Below, in pieces: positions 60,828 to 64,000 of a DNA stretch of 64,000 nucleotides (positions are counted from its first letter, which is position 1; each line of letters begins with the position of its first letter). The notes beneath the pieces were generated by a model that saw only the letters and a list, made by a program, of their open reading frames with translations, ran no database searches and had not been told where the DNA came from. A program made the translations under genes and the position numbers. Source of the DNA: Calamus simplicifolius (taxonomy: Eukaryota > Streptophyta > Magnoliopsida > Arecales > Arecaceae); NCBI GenBank assembly GCA_900491605.1, contig UESW01003879.1:1558953-1622952 (forward strand). Reading direction: 5' to 3'.

Positions 60828-63800
60828 GGAGCTTTTGAGGCTCTTGGGTTTGCCGAACCTAAGGCATGCATGATGCTTTGGAAAGCATATATATTTATAT
60901 ATATGGTTCAAAAGTAGGAATGATGGAGATTGCTTGTTAGAACCTTTGGAGAGACTTCTTATTATGTTCGTGAACTGCGAGGCATATACTTTATAGAGGT
61001 TATGGTTCTCGATTCTAGTTGATGATTAGAGAGGTCCCATTAGAGTTCTAAGGGAGAGCGTAGGGGGTGTGTTCTTGATTTCTTATATGTTGAGCCGTAT
61101 ATATGTTTATGCTCTATTAATTTGTTGCTTCCACATGAAGGTCGACGGCGCCATGTGAGTACAAATATTTAACTATTAGTCATAATTGAGTCAACATTGG
61201 AAAGATCCATGTTTGATAACCGGCACCAACAACGTGGTAGGGAACCTTAATCGCAACCATTAATTATTAACCAAGATTGCATGGTTGTCATGCATGATGC
61301 ATGTATTAGAATTGTAAGGTACGATGATGACAGAAGAAAATTCTAGGGCTGAGATATACTTTCAATCAAAATTTATTGTTACTCTTAAACTTTTAGTTGT
61401 CACAATTTGAACCCCCATGTTTTAAGGATGTTTGAAAGGTTTATAAGTAAAGTTCATTTGTTATAAGTTAACTTGTACTCCAGTATTTAAGTCTATATGG
61501 ACTCAGGATTAATTGGATCAGCTGATCATGGGTTTGAGACATTGCAAATAGTATAAAAGTCAATTTGAATATGTAAAAGTTGATAGACAAAGAAAATGAT
61601 TACTAATGCAGCACCAATACTCTTCTTTAGGATAAATTCTAACTAGCTTGTAATGTTTTATGTTACCTAATAAAAAAGGAAAAATTATAATATTCAAAAA
61701 TAGTATCATGTTAAATTTAAAAAAAAAAATTTGAGGAGTTTGTAAATCAAGTTCATCTGTCATCAATTAATTTATTAAGTTTTTAAAATCATATGAACTC
61801 AATCAATCTCAGATGATGGGTTAATTAAATCAAAAAATAAGGTTAGAATGCTACAATCACAATATTTAGCAACTCTACATCTTTGGTTGATATTCCAACA
61901 TATTTCGTCCAAAACATTCACGCACCTTGTCATAGGCAACCATCATTGATCTATTCCCTTCTTGCTCACCTCATTCCAAACCAAAACATCCGTGCTCCTT
62001 GTCATTGTGACAGCTAGCCGCCATTATTCTCGTCTTGGTCACGCCATCCCATTTAGGATCCTATAATTTGTAAGCCTTTACTACCAAGATTAACTTGGAT
62101 ATTACGTACGTTCGAACGATAGATTAGGCATATGCCTTGCTAGCATAGACAAAGATATTGCTGAGAAACAGGAGAGTTCAAATCCAACCAAAAGAAAGCC
62201 TTGATTGCATGTTGGCCGATCGATGCCATGAAACCGAATGAATGAATGAATGAATAGAATTGAAAGATGTTGCGAAGAAGCCGCATTCTTTCCTCAAATC
62301 CATGGGAGACTGAACCACTTGTTTTCTCTCCGATGTGGTATCTGAACATTGGAAGAAAACTATATATCAAAGAGAGGATTGAAACTCTTCCTAATACATT
62401 CACATTTAGGTTAAAAGGCATTGCAGAAATTCTGTCTCGTGACATCTCTTTATGTAATCTCATCTCTCAAAATCTCTTACTGGTAAAAACGTTAGAATCT
62501 AATTCGATTACATTTATCTATCTCAACAGGACTACTACTTTCCACTAATTATTTCATATGAAACTAAACCTAGCTAGTTGCGATGATCAACACAATCTTC
62601 TAATTAACTAGAAATTTTATGCTATTTGGAGCATCAAATGGATCCATAGCCACTATAATATAAATACAAATCATCAGGTGGGGTTAGCCATATGCATGCT
62701 CTGGTCAAACTAGAATCAAATCGTTGGTCAAATACTTAGAATCAACTCATTTGATGGCACATTGCCTAGAGAAGTATATATATATATATATATATATAAA
62801 TTCGAAGGACATATTTTCACTCATTCCTCACCTCCTTTCCCGTTCTGCTCACCCTAAACCCACATACCCCACCTTGATCTCCTCGCCAAGGCCAGGTTCT
62901 CCTTATTTGGTCGGTTTATAACTGTTTGACTACCATGTGGCACAGTATATCTTATTCTTGTTCCTTCCTTTCTTAATTTATTAAACTACTAAGTTAATTT
63001 CTTGGAGTAAGAGATGGTCAATCTTAGACTCTTAGTCAGTCAATAGAAGGGAATTAGGAGGCGCATGTGGTGGTTGTTTCTAAGAGGAGCTCTTATTTCA
63101 TCTAGAAAAACCCATTTCCGAGGTTCATCACATGGTAAGCAAAATGAAACTTTTTCCTATTGGCATGGAGAGATGAGAGTATTCATAAAAATTCGTGCGT
63201 TTATTCTGCGTGCTATACATTAATTTATCAGTGAACTTTACTTGAGGGAACGTTTATTTATGAACTTACTCTAAAATATGGACCATTCTCTCTACCACAG
63301 CCAGACATATATATGACACGTGGTAGGGCACTAATTCTCTTTAGATTCAAATAGATATGATGTCTTTAGGATTTCAAGGTTTGGATTCGCGCTCTGTTTC
63401 CCTTGTGGTAATTAGAACTGTTATTATTAATCTTCGTGCTTTGGTCGGTTCATGCATTTCAAGCTAATTGGGGTTTGTGTACAAATATTTTGATGTGGCT
63501 GAATAATCATGGCGATTGAAAATGGTCATGTGAAGATGTTGCCATAGTGGACTTTATTTGTATTAATTATCTTTGGTCGCTGTAAAATGAGTGCCCATTA
63601 GAGAGTTTCTAGTAAAATTAAATTTTGAACTTTGAACAATATTTAATATCTTAAGAGATGGGCCATATTGATTTTCCATGGGATGGTATGCGACACACTA
63701 CTATCCCAATGTCTTGGTACCTGGGATGAGGATGTCATTGCTGAAATGATAGTAAAATTCTCTATTCTAATATTTGGGACGGCAACTCATCCCAATGATG

Positions 63801-64000
63801 CATGAAATGTTCCACCGGGAGTTGAATCCATAACTTCGTATTTGCGTATGGCTTCTAAGTCATGTATCATTAACTACCCTTGCAATAGCATGGCAACCAC
63901 CAAGTTTCTAAATATTGAGACCGATAGGTGTCAGCCCGGCGCCCATCGGGCCATGCTGGCTTCGGGCCGGACCATGGGTTGGGCTTTCTTATTATTGAAT
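60828..64000. other. Intergenic DNA, no gene seen
   Basis: Two related segments lie about 300 bp apart (near 61438-61540 and 61738-61830), both with GTTTRTAARTNAAGTTCAT followed by a similar AT-rich tail, so a diverged duplication is possible. TACCACATCGGAGAG (minus strand, near 62330) resembles the CCCACATCGG word frequent in plant LTRs and TRIMs. A TA run lies at about 62776-62799, and a GC-rich segment with GGGCC words near 63930-63985. None of these delimits an element. Confidence 0.4.

Noticed and set aside
62140..62463. 107-codon minus-strand frame
   Set aside because: No recognisable domain. It contains a CCACATCGG-type word seen in plant LTRs, so repeat DNA is more likely than a gene.
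63820..63900. tRNA gene suggested by GGGAGTTGAATCC
   Set aside because: No cloverleaf could be drawn around it. Such words also occur in SINE and other repeat remnants.

Overview
This is 64 kb of nuclear DNA from a flowering plant, most likely a monocot. The host genes have spliceosomal introns, plant-only families are present (a PLS-class PPR protein and a YUCCA flavin monooxygenase), and most of the rest is LTR retrotransposons, LINE debris and small Tourist-like elements. Both host genes are strongly GC-rich at the 5' end and become AT-rich toward the 3' end, a gradient typical of commelinid monocots. The overall style (low-GC intergenic DNA, Tat/Athila/copia mix) would fit a palm, but that is inference.

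Layout. 1-4160: AT-rich intergenic DNA with a GC-rich palindromic block (560-960) and an antisense RTE-type LINE relic (about 1240-2900). 4226-5943 (+): an intronless E-type PPR gene with one single-base frameshift. 5944-12700: intergenic DNA with microsatellites and a 745-bp Tourist-like element with perfect TTA target duplications. 12700-21000: a stack of broken elements: the 5' part of an Athila-like Ty3/gypsy element (gag-protease in one frame with many stops), then an antisense L1-type LINE fragment, then a second antisense RTE relic. 21872-33558: a structurally complete but dead 11.7-kb Tat-lineage Ty3/gypsy element. It has LTRs carrying a 17-bp tandem array (15 copies in one LTR, 17 in the other), gag-pol, a 137-bp tandem array, and an antisense gene with its own TATA box and an intron. 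33559-40600: intergenic DNA with two more Tourist-like elements (38151-38537 and 39531-39867). About 40630-46425: a Ty1/copia element whose whole polyprotein frame (41695-45741) is broken only by three stop codons. 47474-49297 (-): an apparently intact three-exon YUCCA gene for auxin synthesis. 49670-64000: mostly intergenic DNA with a 5'-truncated LINE tail (RNase H domain plus A-rich tail), long TA and TC microsatellites, a GC-rich promoter-like patch near 58.7-59.0 kb, and a short ORF behind a TC-rich leader near 60.7 kb.

The two host genes are not functionally linked. The PPR protein would act in organellar RNA processing and YUCCA in auxin biosynthesis. The intervening elements are independent insertions. 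The most unusual architecture is the Tat element, with its nested 17-bp and 137-bp repeat arrays and a spliced antisense gene under an apparent internal promoter.
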